Origin: Chersky-840 sp963838775
GTDB lineage: Bacteria; Actinomycetota; Acidimicrobiia; Acidimicrobiales; UBA8190
DNA length: 64,000 nt
Assembly (NCBI GenBank): GCA_963838775.1
Contig: CAWISP010000028.1
Coordinates: 186,001-250,000, forward strand
Direction of reading: 5' to 3'
In this document: positions 54,491 to 63,090 of the stretch, piece after piece
Position numbering within the stretch: the first letter of the stretch is position 1
Layout of the letters: each line of letters begins with the position of its first letter
Notes under the pieces: model-generated
What the model was told of the DNA's origin: nothing
Database searches by the model: none
The model's input: only the letters and a program-made list of their open reading frames with translations
Translations under genes and position numbers: made by a program

Positions 54491-54563
54491 GCCGCCGTAG
54501 CTCAGCGGACAGAGCGCAGGTGTCGAAACCATGTGGTCGTGGGTTCGAATCCCACCGGCGGTT
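54491..54563 (+). tRNA. tRNA-like gene inside the IS element (anticodon position CGA)
   Basis: This folds as a class I tRNA of 73 nt. Acceptor GCCGCCG pairs with CGGCGGT, the D arm is GCTC/GAGC, and the T arm is GTGGG-TTCGAAT-CCCAC. The anticodon stem is poor: CAGGT against CCATG has two mismatches out of five. The loop GTCGAAA places CGA at 54524-54526. A CGA anticodon would be serine, yet serine tRNAs are class II, so identity is unclear. A strong terminator follows 23 nt later. It may be a cargo tRNA, a decayed tRNA or an integration site. Confidence 0.55.
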
Positions 54564-54586
54564 CCCCGTTCCCAGGGGCGGAGGAC

Positions 54587-54620
54587 GAAGAAGGGGCCCG
54601 TACCAGCGGGCCCCTTCTTC
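54587..54620 (+). terminator. Strong hairpin terminator after the tRNA-like gene
   Basis: GAAGAAGGGGCCCG (54587-54600) pairs perfectly over 14 bp with CGGGCCCCTTCTTC (54607-54620). It may also stop transcription from the opposite direction. Confidence 0.75.
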
Positions 54621-54658
54621 ACGTCTGCTCTCTCGGCTGTGCTCGGGGTACGCCCCCT

Positions 54659-54686
54659 GCTCAGCGGAAGAGGTCGCAGGTGTCGA
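54659..54686 (+). repeat. Partial copy of the tRNA-like gene (D arm to anticodon)
   Basis: GCTCAGCGGA, then AGAG, then CGCAGGTGTCGA recur here in the same order as at 54500-54526 of the tRNA-like gene, with small indels between blocks. The last 12 bp are identical and exactly 160 bp apart. This resembles the partial tRNA copies that integrative elements leave at attachment sites. Confidence 0.55.
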
Positions 54687-54723
54687 TGGGTCCAGTATCG
54701 GCAGGCCTCGCCTCAAGGTCAAG

Positions 54724-55749
54724 TCAATTGGACTCGGCCGCCCTGAGCAGGAGCGTTAGGAACATCGCCCGACCGTCGTCACGGTGGTTGTACCGCCAGA
54801 CGTACTCGTTGAGATACCCCTGGAGCCACTTCGGGGAGACCGCGTGATGCGTGCCCGAGATGCCACGCTTCACAAGCGACCAGAACCCTTCGATAGTGCT
54901 GGTGTGCACGTCGCCCACGACGTAGACGCCTTCCGAGTGATTGATGGTCCGGTGGTCCCAGCCGTCTCTCGCCAACCGGTCGTAGATGCGGGCATCGTCG
55001 GTGTAGACGACGGTCTCGGGGTCGACGTGGTTGTCGATGGCGCCGACGATGGCGGCTTGGGGGTTCTTCGGGACGACGTGGGCGACGATCTTGCCGGGGC
55101 GGTGACGGACGGGAGTCTTGCGACCATCGACGTAGGTGCGTCCGGGACGCTCGACCATGCCGAAGACGGGAGTCTTCTTCTCGCGTGCCCACTTGATCGC
55201 GCCAGCCTGCCGACCAGCCGGGTCGTTGGCGTATTGGGCCTTGTCGGCCAGCCGCGGCTTGCCCCCGACGTACATCTCGTCCATCTCGACCTGGCCCCGG
55301 AGGGTGATGTCGTTGTCGGGACCCATCAGTTCGTTGCGGATGAGGGTGAACATCCGCCATGCCGTCTTGTACGTGACCCCCAGCTCGCGCTCAAGCTGCT
55401 TCGCCGAGATGCCACAACGAGTGCTGGTCATCAGGTACATGGCGTAGAACCACAGGTGCAGGGCCGTCGAGGACTTGTGGAAGATCGTCCCCGCTGTGGG
55501 GTGGATGTGGAGCGAGCAGGTGGTGCAGGTCCAGGATTGGCGCTGCTGCTTCGTCTCGTACCGGTGGAAGGCCCTGTCGGTCTCGCAACGGGGGCAGTAG
55601 GCGTGCTCACCATCGGGGGCGTAGCGGGTCGTCCAGAGCCAGCGCAGGCAGGTCTCGTCGTCCGGGAAATCCCGGGTGAACTCCATGAGGGAGTAGGTGG
55701 ACTCTGATGCGACCGAACGCTGGGGGTCTTTGCGGTTTCCGGGGGCCAT
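54724..55749 (-). CDS. IS1595-family (ISXO2-like) transposase
   Basis: A 341-residue transposase. The N-terminal zinc ribbon has CPRC...CTTC (HAYCPRCETDRAFHRYETKQQRQSWTCTTC in two parts), followed by LHIHPTAGTIFHKSSTALHLWFYAMYLM, typical of the family. The DDE core (ISXO2-like) shows EMDEMYVGGK, VYTDDARIYDRL and, near the C-terminus, HTSTIEGFWSLVKRGISGTHHAVSPKWLQGYLNEYVWRYNHR, providing Asp, Asp and Asn/Glu positions of the DDN/E type. It ends about 50 bp inside the right terminal repeat. Full length, no frameshift, so the element may be active. Confidence 0.93.
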   Translation of the reverse strand: MAPGNRKDPQRSVASESTYSLMEFTRDFPDDETCLRWLWTTRYAPDGEHAYCPRCETDRAFHRYETKQQRQSWTCTTCSLHIHPTAGTIFHKSSTALHLWFYAMYLMTSTRCGISAKQLERELGVTYKTAWRMFTLIRNELMGPDNDITLRGQVEMDEMYVGGKPRLADKAQYANDPAGRQAGAIKWAREKKTPVFGMVERPGRTYVDGRKTPVRHRPGKIVAHVVPKNPQAAIVGAIDNHVDPETVVYTDDARIYDRLARDGWDHRTINHSEGVYVVGDVHTSTIEGFWSLVKRGISGTHHAVSPKWLQGYLNEYVWRYNHRDDGRAMFLTLLLRAAESN

Positions 55750-55771
55750 ACCACCAGCCTACGCCCCAGGG

Positions 55772-55796
55772 CTTATACAGTCAAGGGATAGTTACC
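55772..55796 (-). repeat. Right terminal inverted repeat
   Basis: Read on the minus strand it begins GGTAACTAT and contains CTGTATA, matching the left end at 20 of 25 positions. Confidence 0.88.
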
Positions 55797-55804
55797 GAGA
55801 AACC
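55797..55804. repeat. Right target-site duplication (GAGAAACC)
   Basis: Identical to 52534-52541. The flanking chromosome also has CCTGACCGAGAAA on both sides, which would form a natural 13-bp direct repeat once the element is removed. Confidence 0.9.
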
Positions 55805-55824
55805 TGACCGAGAAAGCCGACGGC

Positions 55825-56616
55825 TCAGGGCTCGAAGCGGTAGCCCACGCCCCGGACGGTGCGCACCCAGCGGGGGCTGTCGGGGTCGGTCTCGATCTTG
55901 CGGCGGATGCGGCGGATGTGTTCGGTCACGGTGCCGGCGTCCTGCCATTCCGACGACGAGTCCCATACCTGGGACAGCAGCTGCTCGCGGGTGAAGACCT
56001 GACGCGGGGATCCGGCCAGGAAGGCGAGCAGCGCGAACTCCTTGGCGGTGGTCTCGACGAGGCGACCCGACACCCTGATCTCGCGGGCCATGGTGTCGAT
56101 CACGAGATCGCCGAACTCGAGGGTCCCGGTCGAAGCCGACGACTGGCGGTGGGCGCCGCTGCGACGGAGGACCGTCCCCACCCGGGCAGCCAGCTCGGCC
56201 GGTGAGAAGGGCTTCACGACGTAGTCGTCGGCGCCGAGCTTGAGGCCCAGGACCCGGTCGCTCTCGTGGCCCTTGGCGGTCACGAGGATGACGGGCACGT
56301 CGCTGGTGCGGCGGATGGCGGCCAGGACGTCGAAGCCGTCCTCGGTGGTGAGCATGACGTCGAGGATGACCAGGTCGGGCTGGCCGTTGCTCAGGCTCCC
56401 GATGGCCTCGGCCCCGGTCATGGCCTCGGTGACCTTGTAGCCCTCGACCTCGAGCAGGCGGCTCAGCATGCCCCTGACCTCGGGATCGTCGTCGACCACG
56501 AGGAGCTTGCCCACTGATCGCCCCGGCACCGCTGCGGTGCGGACGGACTCCGCCGTTCCCACGTTCGTCACCACCGTCTTGTCATCCTCCGCCACTGCTA
56601 CCACCGGCCTTGCCAC
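55825..56616 (-). CDS. OmpR/PhoB-family response regulator
   Basis: A 263-residue regulator. The receiver domain (about 37-150) has the acidic pair in VVDDDPEVRG, phospho-acceptor Asp86 in LVILDVMLT, Thr113 and Lys135 in VVKPFSP. The C-terminal winged helix (about 165-260) has TTAKEFALLAFLAGSPRQVFTREQLLSQVW, TVTEHIRRIRRKIE and VRTVRGVGYRFEP. The first 35 residues before the receiver are unusual, and a start further in (GTG at VGKLLVVDDD) is possible. Convergent with the hybrid kinase gene; only the IS element and a short spacer lie between them. Confidence 0.92.
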   Translation of the reverse strand: MARPVVAVAEDDKTVVTNVGTAESVRTAAVPGRSVGKLLVVDDDPEVRGMLSRLLEVEGYKVTEAMTGAEAIGSLSNGQPDLVILDVMLTTEDGFDVLAAIRRTSDVPVILVTAKGHESDRVLGLKLGADDYVVKPFSPAELAARVGTVLRRSGAHRQSSASTGTLEFGDLVIDTMAREIRVSGRLVETTAKEFALLAFLAGSPRQVFTREQLLSQVWDSSSEWQDAGTVTEHIRRIRRKIETDPDSPRWVRTVRGVGYRFEP

Positions 56617-56751
56617 TTAGCGTAGTGGGGTGCTCTCGTCTATGTGAAGGGTACGGAGCCTCTTTCGGAACCCTACTGCCCCCCCGTACGCCCGGCTCAG
56701 CGGGCCAAGTTGGGAGCGGGTTGATCGGTTGTAGGCCAGGTAGTGGGGTTG

Positions 56752-57288
56752 ATGCTGCACACTCGGGACGTGGCCGCAGCACTCAGATCCAAGGTGGGGA
56801 GCAGGCGGGCCCCCGTTCCCGAGGGGCCCTCGTCCGAGGAGCCCCGGACGGCGCCGCCCACGGTTCTCGTGGTGGGCACCGACGAGTGGGCCATCGAGCA
56901 GTCCGCCACCGAGCTCGAAGCGGGCGGGTGCCGAGTCCTTCGGTGTCACGAACCGGGCGAGCCGGCCTTTCCGTGCAACGCGTTGGTGCAGGGGCGGGTG
57001 TGTCCTCTCGACGTGGGTTTCGACGTGGTGGTCACGGTGCGGGCCCGGCCGCTGAGCGATCCGTGCCAGGCCGAGCTCGGGGTCATCTGTGCGCTTCACC
57101 AAGGCGTTCCTCTGGTCGTCGCCGGTGTCGCCTCGGAACGGCCCTTCGGACCGTGGGCATCGCTGGCGGTCGAACAAGGTGGAGACGTTCTGACCGCATG
57201 TGAGAAGGTGGTGGGCGCGACGCCCGTGGCGATCGCCCCCGGTGCTCGAGCGCATCGTCCCGAGGAGGACGTCTGCCATGCCCAGTAG
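56752..57288 (+). CDS. Unknown protein upstream of pilT
   Basis: A 178-residue protein from ATG 56752 that I do not recognise. After a basic and Pro-rich start, residues about 40-170 alternate strand-like and helix-like segments (PPTVLVVGTDEWAIEQSATELEAGGCRVLRC; VVVTVRARPLSDPCQAELGVICALHQGVPLVVAG), like a Rossmann or receiver-like fold without the phospho-acceptor. Five cysteines are present. It lies 27 bp before pilT and is probably co-transcribed with the pilus genes. Confidence 0.55.
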   Translation: MLHTRDVAAALRSKVGSRRAPVPEGPSSEEPRTAPPTVLVVGTDEWAIEQSATELEAGGCRVLRCHEPGEPAFPCNALVQGRVCPLDVGFDVVVTVRARPLSDPCQAELGVICALHQGVPLVVAGVASERPFGPWASLAVEQGGDVLTACEKVVGATPVAIAPGARAHRPEEDVCHAQ

Positions 57289-57315
57289 CTCCACCTCGTA
57301 GTCACCCGACCCATC

Positions 57316-58473
57316 ATGACCACCAGCCGCAGTACCGCGGACATCGACGTCTGGCTCGAAGAGCTGTGGAATCTGCGCGGCACCGACCTGCTCCTGACGG
57401 CCGGCGCGCCGCCCCTCATCCGGGTCGACGGCGAGATGCGACCTGTCACCGGTGGCGAGATGTTGAGCCCGATCTCGGCGGAGATCCTCATCAAGGCGAT
57501 CATCGGTCCCGACCTCGTGGGCGCGTACGAGGCCGAGCGCGAGATCGACTTCGCTTTCAGCTGGAAACAGCGGGCTCGGCTCCGCTGCAATGCTTTTCAT
57601 CAGCGCGATACGTGTTCCCTGGCGCTGCGCATCATCCCGTTCGAGATCCCCGGGTTCGCGCAGCTCGGCCTTCCGCCCGTCGTGGAGTCGCTCGTCGAGC
57701 TGCCCATGGGGCTCGTCATCGTCACCGGCCCCACGGGCTCGGGGAAGTCGACCACGTTGGCGGCGATGATCGACTACATCAACCGGTATCGACGGTGTCA
57801 CATCGTCACCATCGAGGACCCCATCGAGTATGTCCACGCCAACCACCGCTCGGCGGTCAGCCAGCGCGAGGTCGGGACCGACACCGAGTCGTTCACCCGC
57901 GCCCTGCGCTCGGTGTTGCGCGAGGACCCCGACGTCCTCCTCGTGGGCGAGATGCGCGACCAGGAGAGCATCGCCACCACGTTGACGATCGCCGAGACCG
58001 GCCACCTCGTGTTCGCCACCCTCCACACCAACGACAGCGCCCAGGCCATCGACCGCATCGTCGACATCTTCCCCTCGGACCGCCGTGAGCAGATCCAGGT
58101 CCAGCTGGCGTCGACGCTCGAGGGCGTCATCTACCAGCGCCTCGTTCCTCGGATCGGGGGCGGTCTCGTGGCCGCGTACGAGGTCCTGATGGCCAACCAC
58201 GCCGTGCGCAATCTGGTCCGGGAGGGCAAGACCCGTCAGCTCCGCAACGTCGTATCCACGCACCAATCCGAGGGCATGCAGACCCTGGAGATGGGCCTGA
58301 ACGCCTTGATGGACGAGGACCTGATCGAGTACGAGACGGCGCTCCGGGTGAGCCTCTACCCCAAGGAGCTCGAAAGGCCGAAGCAGTACTCAGGCGTCCA
58401 TCAGTATCTGGAGGACGGTGCCGACCAGCTCACGGGTGCCTCGCTCCCTCCCCCCCGGGTTACCTCGTTCTGA
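57316..58473 (+). CDS. pilT: Type IV pilus twitching motility ATPase PilT
   Basis: A 385-residue secretion-family ATPase. The N-terminal PAS-like domain (about 1-115) is followed by Walker A GPTGSGKST (138-146), the Asp box TIEDPIEYVH, Walker B DPDVLLVGEMRD and the His box ETGHLVFATLHTND. AVRNLVREGKTRQL matches the PilT-specific AIRNLIRE motif, separating it from PilB. It would power pilus retraction. No pilB, pilC or pilD lies in the window, so the rest of the machine must be elsewhere. Confidence 0.93.
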   Translation: MTTSRSTADIDVWLEELWNLRGTDLLLTAGAPPLIRVDGEMRPVTGGEMLSPISAEILIKAIIGPDLVGAYEAEREIDFAFSWKQRARLRCNAFHQRDTCSLALRIIPFEIPGFAQLGLPPVVESLVELPMGLVIVTGPTGSGKSTTLAAMIDYINRYRRCHIVTIEDPIEYVHANHRSAVSQREVGTDTESFTRALRSVLREDPDVLLVGEMRDQESIATTLTIAETGHLVFATLHTNDSAQAIDRIVDIFPSDRREQIQVQLASTLEGVIYQRLVPRIGGGLVAAYEVLMANHAVRNLVREGKTRQLRNVVSTHQSEGMQTLEMGLNALMDEDLIEYETALRVSLYPKELERPKQYSGVHQYLEDGADQLTGASLPPPRVTSF

Positions 58474-58564
58474 ATATTCGGCCGGTCGCCAGGAAGGATC
58501 TGGACGGTTCGGCCTACGATGGAGTCCTTAACAATCTGTGGGGACATTGCCACAAAGAGGGGCA

Positions 58565-60329
58565 ATGGGCTTGATGGAGAGACGGATGCAGCCGAAACGG
58601 GGGACAGGGCGAGGGGGTCACCGTCACCCGGCCCGACCATGGCACCAGCCGCCCCGGAGGGACGAGGAAGGCTTCACCCTCATCGAGCTCCTCATCGTGA
58701 TCGTGATCATTCCGCTGGTAGTGGGCGCGATTGCCATGGTGATCATCACGTCGCTCGAGGACGATCAGGGTGTCCAGCGCACCGTGGCGGACTCGAGCGC
58801 GGCGACGCTGGCCTCTTCGTACTACGTGAGAGACATCGAAAGTGCCGGCAGCGTGACGACAGATGCGAGCGCTGCCTCACCCGCACCTTGCAGCCCAGCA
58901 GGGCTTTCCGGATCGACGTCATTCCTCCTGGGTATCCAGCTCCAGGGAACGACGCCCACGACGACGGTGTCGTACTACACATGGACCCCGGCGCCCGGCG
59001 CCGCGCCCGAACTCGTGCGGGAGTTCTGCGCGAGCGGATCCCAGAGCCATGAGATCCTCTCCGACAACCTGAGCTCCACCAACCCTCCCGCGCCCAGCGT
59101 GAGCTGCATCTCGCCCACTCCGACGAGCATCCCGACCGGGGTGTCGTGCTCACCGACCACCGACCTGGACGCCCACGTACTTGGTGTCGAACGTCACCCT
59201 CAACGTCACCCAGGGGTGCGTTGGGTCCCCCTCGCCATGCGCCTCGTATCAGTATGCGCTGAACGGAGACCCGCAGTCGGGTGTTCCGATCCCGCCGATC
59301 AACCAGCCCTGCGCCGTGGTCACGCTCCTCAGTCCCCAAAACGACATCACCCTGGGCGGCTCGTTCACGTTGTTCGCCAGTGAGGAATTGAACGCCCAGG
59401 GCCCCATCGCGCTCAACTCGGGTTACAACACCAGCGGCGGCAACGATGCCGCCATCTCCGCCACGTCTGCGTTCTTGTCGAGCGTGAGCGTCAACGCAAC
59501 GGCGACGTCGTCGTGTGCCAACGTCCCCTCCGCCGACGCTATCGGCGTCTACAACTGCCAGAACTCGAGCTCGAGCGGGGCGAGCACGAACTTCGCGGTT
59601 TGTCCCACGACCGGGCAGCACACCACCGTGAACGGCGTCAACGTGAGCCCCAATCCTCCTGTGCAGATCAGCACGGGGCCCACGCAGAACAGCATCGCCG
59701 ATCCCCTCCTCGCTTGGGCGAGTCAGCAAAACGTGACCAACATCATGCCGCCCACCGTGACGTGCCCACCCAGAACCACCATGAATTGCCCATCGGGGCT
59801 GTATGCGTCGGGCCTGACGATCCCGAACAACGCCACCGTGACCTTCCAGGCCGGTCCCTACGAGTTCGCCGGCAGTGTCAACTGTTCGGGTACGCAGACG
59901 TCGCTGTGCATCCAGAACAACGACACGGTGAATTTCGGGAGTGGGAGCTACACCTTCCTGAACGGCATCGACGTGTCCGGTTTGGGGAGCGCGTTGCGCG
60001 GCAGTGGCCTGTTCTTCTATGTCAAGAGTGGCGAAACCAACCTCGGAAACTCCTTCTCGTCAACCAGCGTGCAACTTTCGGCTAGCACCAGCAACCCCGT
60101 CCTGCTGTGGCAGGACGGCAGCGACAACAACCAGGTGGTGCTGAGCAGCCCGAACACCAACGGCACCAATTCGTTGGCCGGCGAGATTTACGCGCCATCG
60201 GCCCAGATCTTCATCGACGGGTATGGCGGCAACGTGGCCACTTCCGACATCGTTGCCTACACCCTCTCCTTCGGTGGCACCGCGTTCAACAACTTGGCGT
60301 TGACGGTCAGCCCCGCTCCGTCCTCATGA
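58565..60329 (+). CDS. Large prepilin-type protein, one apparent frameshift
   Basis: About 587 residues when joined. A long leader ends in RRDEEG/FTLIELLIVIVIIPLVVGAIAMVI: prepilin peptidase cut after Gly36, Glu at +5. The frame breaks near 59162. One base fewer joins CSPTT to TWTPTYLVSNVTLNVTQGC, after which a long Ser/Thr/Asn-rich domain follows. That domain is beta-rich in character (SGLYASGLTIPNNATVTFQAGPYEFAGSV; GDSGSGSYTF-like segments), with several cysteines. Much longer than a major pilin, so a minor pilin or adhesin-like tip protein is likely. The ATG at 58565 follows AGAGGGG. It overlaps the next start (ATGA). Confidence 0.8.
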
Positions 60330-62572
60330 AGACCCTCGTGAGGACGATGCTCGGGAATCTGCGACGTCGGGCGGAGCGGAGCGAGCAAGGCGACACGCTC
60401 ATTGAACTGCTCATCGCCATTGTCATCATCGCCTTGACCGTCACCGCACTGCTTGGCGCGCTCGTCACTTCGCTCACGAGCTCGTCGACGCAGAAGAGCC
60501 TGTCCACTGTCGACGCCGTGCTCAACAGCTTCGCCCAGAGTGCCCAGTACGAGGCGCAGCAGGCTTTCGTCAACTGCACTCCCACCCCCTACCGGCTCGT
60601 AAGTGCCCCCATGCCAGCAGTCGGCCCCGTGGGAGCGTCTGTGGTCGTCTTCGTGACGGGGTTCTCCGCCAACACGGGCCTCCAGGTGACCCTGACACCT
60701 GCTGGCGGCGGTGGGGCAGTTCCGGCGTCCATCACGAGCGGCTCGACAACCGACGCCAACGGGAACGCCACGGTGACCTTCGTGGTCCCAGGTTCAGTGA
60801 CAGGAACCCAGAACGTGTCGGTGAGCGACGGGACGAGCACCGCCTCCCCGACGCCGTTCGTGGTCGGCGGCACGACCGAGGGGACGGCGCCCGTCGGGTA
60901 CTCCATCGCCGTGAACCCGGTGCAGCAGTGGGACGCCCAGGGCTCGAGCTGGGTTGCCGCCACAACCGGGACGTGCCCCAACAGCGGCGCCCAGCAACTC
61001 ACCGCGTTTGCCCAGGGACCCAACGGCGCGTCAGGGACCTTGAGCTTCGTCGTGCTGCACGCAGCTACCACGACCGTGCTCGTTGCGGCGACGCCCTCAC
61101 CGGGAGATCCCGCAAGCTGTAGCCCCACGATGGTCTTGGGATGCTCGGTGACCTTCACAGCCACCGTGATTCCACCCAACAGCACCACTCCGTATCCCCA
61201 GGGGACGATCGGGTGGGGGATCGTCGGCCCCAACAGTCCCACGTGCCCGAACTCCGCTCTCACCAACATCGCCGGAACAAACACGTCGCAGGCCACCTGT
61301 AAGGTGGCCTACGCCTGGGCAGGTTCCTTCAACGTGACCGCCACCTATCTGCCGGGCGGCAACTACGGAACCGGCGGCAAGTTGGGCGTGGCGAACGTGG
61401 CGGCCGCCAGCTCGTCGTCCACGATCACCACGAGCAGCGCCTCGCCGTCGCCCGCCCAACCGGGCTCCACGCTTTCGTTTACGGCCACGGTCGGTGCCAA
61501 TCCGGCCAACTCCAACGACCCCCAAGCGAGCGGGAACGTGACGTGGACCATCACGGCCCCCTCCGGCACGGCTCCGTCGTGCACCGGCGGGGATACGCAG
61601 GTCATGAAGAACAACGGCACCGGCACCAACGCCACGACGTGCTCGTTCACGCTTCCCACCAACGCCCCGACCGGCACCTACTCGGCCTCGGCCAACTATG
61701 GGGGCGATACCAACTACACCACCTCGGTCTCACCCGCGTCGACGATCAGTGTGAATAAGGGGACGCCCACCCTCAAGTTCACGCCGCCCCCGAGCCCTCA
61801 GGTGGGATCTCCCTTCACTGTGACGGTGACGGTCCAGGGCAACGGCTCCATCACCCCCCAAGGCACCGTCACGTGGACGATCACCCCTCCGTCGGGGAGC
61901 GCTCCCATCTGCTCGCCGAGCAACGTGTCCACCTTGTCCAACTCTGGCCAGGCGACGTGTCAAGTGACGCCGACTGTGGCGGGGACCTACACCGTGGCCG
62001 CGGCCTACGGCGGCAACACGGCCTACAACGGTGCTTCGGGCCAGATTCCGGTGGCAGTGACGCTGGCCCCGGCCGGTTTCGACATCCAGACGACTGGGAA
62101 CCCGGCCGACAACGAGCCCGACGGTAGTGACAAGGTCGTCTACACCTACAACCAGGCCATGTCGCTCAATTCGATCATGAACGGCTTGACGCTCAACAGC
62201 CCCGTGAATGTGAGCGCTGTCTTTACCCGCTCGACTGGAGCGACGTCGCTCACCATCCAGTGCACCGGCTTCCGCTGCAACAACCCAAACCTCGGGAGCG
62301 TCTCCTTGGGCGACACCGGCAGTTCGCACTACATCGCTGGCAGCTTCTTCGGGAATACGGTGACGCTCAACGCCACCTTGACCGCATCGACCGACGCCGC
62401 CGGCCAGACCGTGATCACCATCGCGTTGACTGGGTCGAGCGGCAGCTTCTCGGCCGTACCGGGAGCCACCACCCTGACGTGGACGCCCAGCAACCAGACC
62501 ACCAACCCTGCCGGCACGGCTTGTGCGACCACCGCGATCAACGAGTCCGGCGCCCCGAAGGCGAACTTCTGA
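60326..62572 (+). CDS. Giant prepilin-type protein with Ig-like repeats
   Basis: A 748-residue protein. Prepilin signal SEQG/DTLIELLIAIVIIALTVTALLGALV: cut after Gly22, Asp rather than Phe at +1, Glu27 at +5. The rest is extracellular and made of Ig-like units resembling bacterial Ig-like domains of the Big_3_5 kind: VTFTATVIPPNSTTPYPQGTIGW, LSFTATVGANPANSNDPQASGNVTW, FTVTVTVQGNGSITPQGTVTW, each closing with a YXGGXXNY/Y-type turn (YLPGGNYG, YGGDTNY, YGGNTAYNG). Such tandem Ig units usually extend adhesins. A minor pilin carrying an adhesive stalk is the best reading. Start inside the preceding stop. Confidence 0.82.
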   Translation: MKTLVRTMLGNLRRRAERSEQGDTLIELLIAIVIIALTVTALLGALVTSLTSSSTQKSLSTVDAVLNSFAQSAQYEAQQAFVNCTPTPYRLVSAPMPAVGPVGASVVVFVTGFSANTGLQVTLTPAGGGGAVPASITSGSTTDANGNATVTFVVPGSVTGTQNVSVSDGTSTASPTPFVVGGTTEGTAPVGYSIAVNPVQQWDAQGSSWVAATTGTCPNSGAQQLTAFAQGPNGASGTLSFVVLHAATTTVLVAATPSPGDPASCSPTMVLGCSVTFTATVIPPNSTTPYPQGTIGWGIVGPNSPTCPNSALTNIAGTNTSQATCKVAYAWAGSFNVTATYLPGGNYGTGGKLGVANVAAASSSSTITTSSASPSPAQPGSTLSFTATVGANPANSNDPQASGNVTWTITAPSGTAPSCTGGDTQVMKNNGTGTNATTCSFTLPTNAPTGTYSASANYGGDTNYTTSVSPASTISVNKGTPTLKFTPPPSPQVGSPFTVTVTVQGNGSITPQGTVTWTITPPSGSAPICSPSNVSTLSNSGQATCQVTPTVAGTYTVAAAYGGNTAYNGASGQIPVAVTLAPAGFDIQTTGNPADNEPDGSDKVVYTYNQAMSLNSIMNGLTLNSPVNVSAVFTRSTGATSLTIQCTGFRCNNPNLGSVSLGDTGSSHYIAGSFFGNTVTLNATLTASTDAAGQTVITIALTGSSGSFSAVPGATTLTWTPSNQTTNPAGTACATTAINESGAPKANF

Positions 62573-63090
62573 TGACGCCCCACCGCATTGTCCGAGACGA
62601 GGAGGGGGCGACGCTCGTGCTGGCGCTCGTCTTCATGATCATCATCGCACTGGTGTTGGTGCCCCTCGTCACCCTGTCCGGAAACGGTCTGCAAAACACA
62701 TCGAACCTGCTCCAAGAGCAGTCGCTCGAGTACCGGAGCAACGGTGCGGTCGAGGTAGCCATCCAGACGGTGCGATACACCGATGCGACGTATAGGGGAG
62801 GGAGCTGCTTCGCCAGTGGGTCGTCCACCGTCCAGATCGGCCTGGCCGGCCCAAACAACCCGCCCGTCTACGTCAACTGCTTGACGGTGTCTCCACCTCC
62901 AAGCGATACCGGCGCGTCGCGTGAGGTGAACGTGTACGCGTGCGGGTCGACAAACTGCTCGGCCTCGAACTACACGGTATCGGCGACGGTGGATTTCCAG
63001 GACGGGGCGACATGTTCGCCGTCCTCCATTGGAGCCTGTGGGCAACTGGAGAGCATCAAGAGCTGGCTCGTCCACAACGCCAACACCTGA
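62572..63090 (+). CDS. PilX-like minor pilin
   Basis: A 172-residue protein. The N-terminus DEEG/ATLVLALVFMIIIALVLVPLVTLSGNGLQNTSNL resembles PilX_N: a Gly-ended basic/acidic leader and one hydrophobic helix without Glu at +5. The remaining part has eight cysteines (FRCN-like spacing absent), consistent with disulfides outside. ATG overlaps the stop of the Ig-type pilin by one base (TGATG), so three pilin genes are translationally coupled. It probably helps initiate or prime pilus assembly. Confidence 0.75.
   Translation: MTPHRIVRDEEGATLVLALVFMIIIALVLVPLVTLSGNGLQNTSNLLQEQSLEYRSNGAVEVAIQTVRYTDATYRGGSCFASGSSTVQIGLAGPNNPPVYVNCLTVSPPPSDTGASREVNVYACGSTNCSASNYTVSATVDFQDGATCSPSSIGACGQLESIKSWLVHNANT

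Larger units (their letters stand above)
52542..55796. mobile_element. IS1595-family element with cargo genes, 3255 bp
   Basis: The ends are exact. The terminal inverted repeats (52542-52566 and 55772-55796) begin GGTAACTAT, share CTGTATA further in, and match at 20 of 25 positions. An 8-bp duplication GAGAAACC flanks both. The transposase gene is at the right end. The left two thirds hold cargo: a truncated pectate-lyase-like start, a CxxC protein, a 265-residue unknown protein, a 51-residue protein, a ribbon-helix-helix protein and a tRNA-like gene with its own terminator. Removing the element rejoins a short spacer between the histidine kinase and response regulator genes, so the insertion is clean and probably recent. 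Confidence 0.92.

Noticed and set aside
54477..54722. Small minus-strand protein containing RWDSNPRPHGFDTCALSAELR
   Set aside because: This peptide is the translation of the antisense strand of the tRNA-like gene, a well-known type of false gene call.
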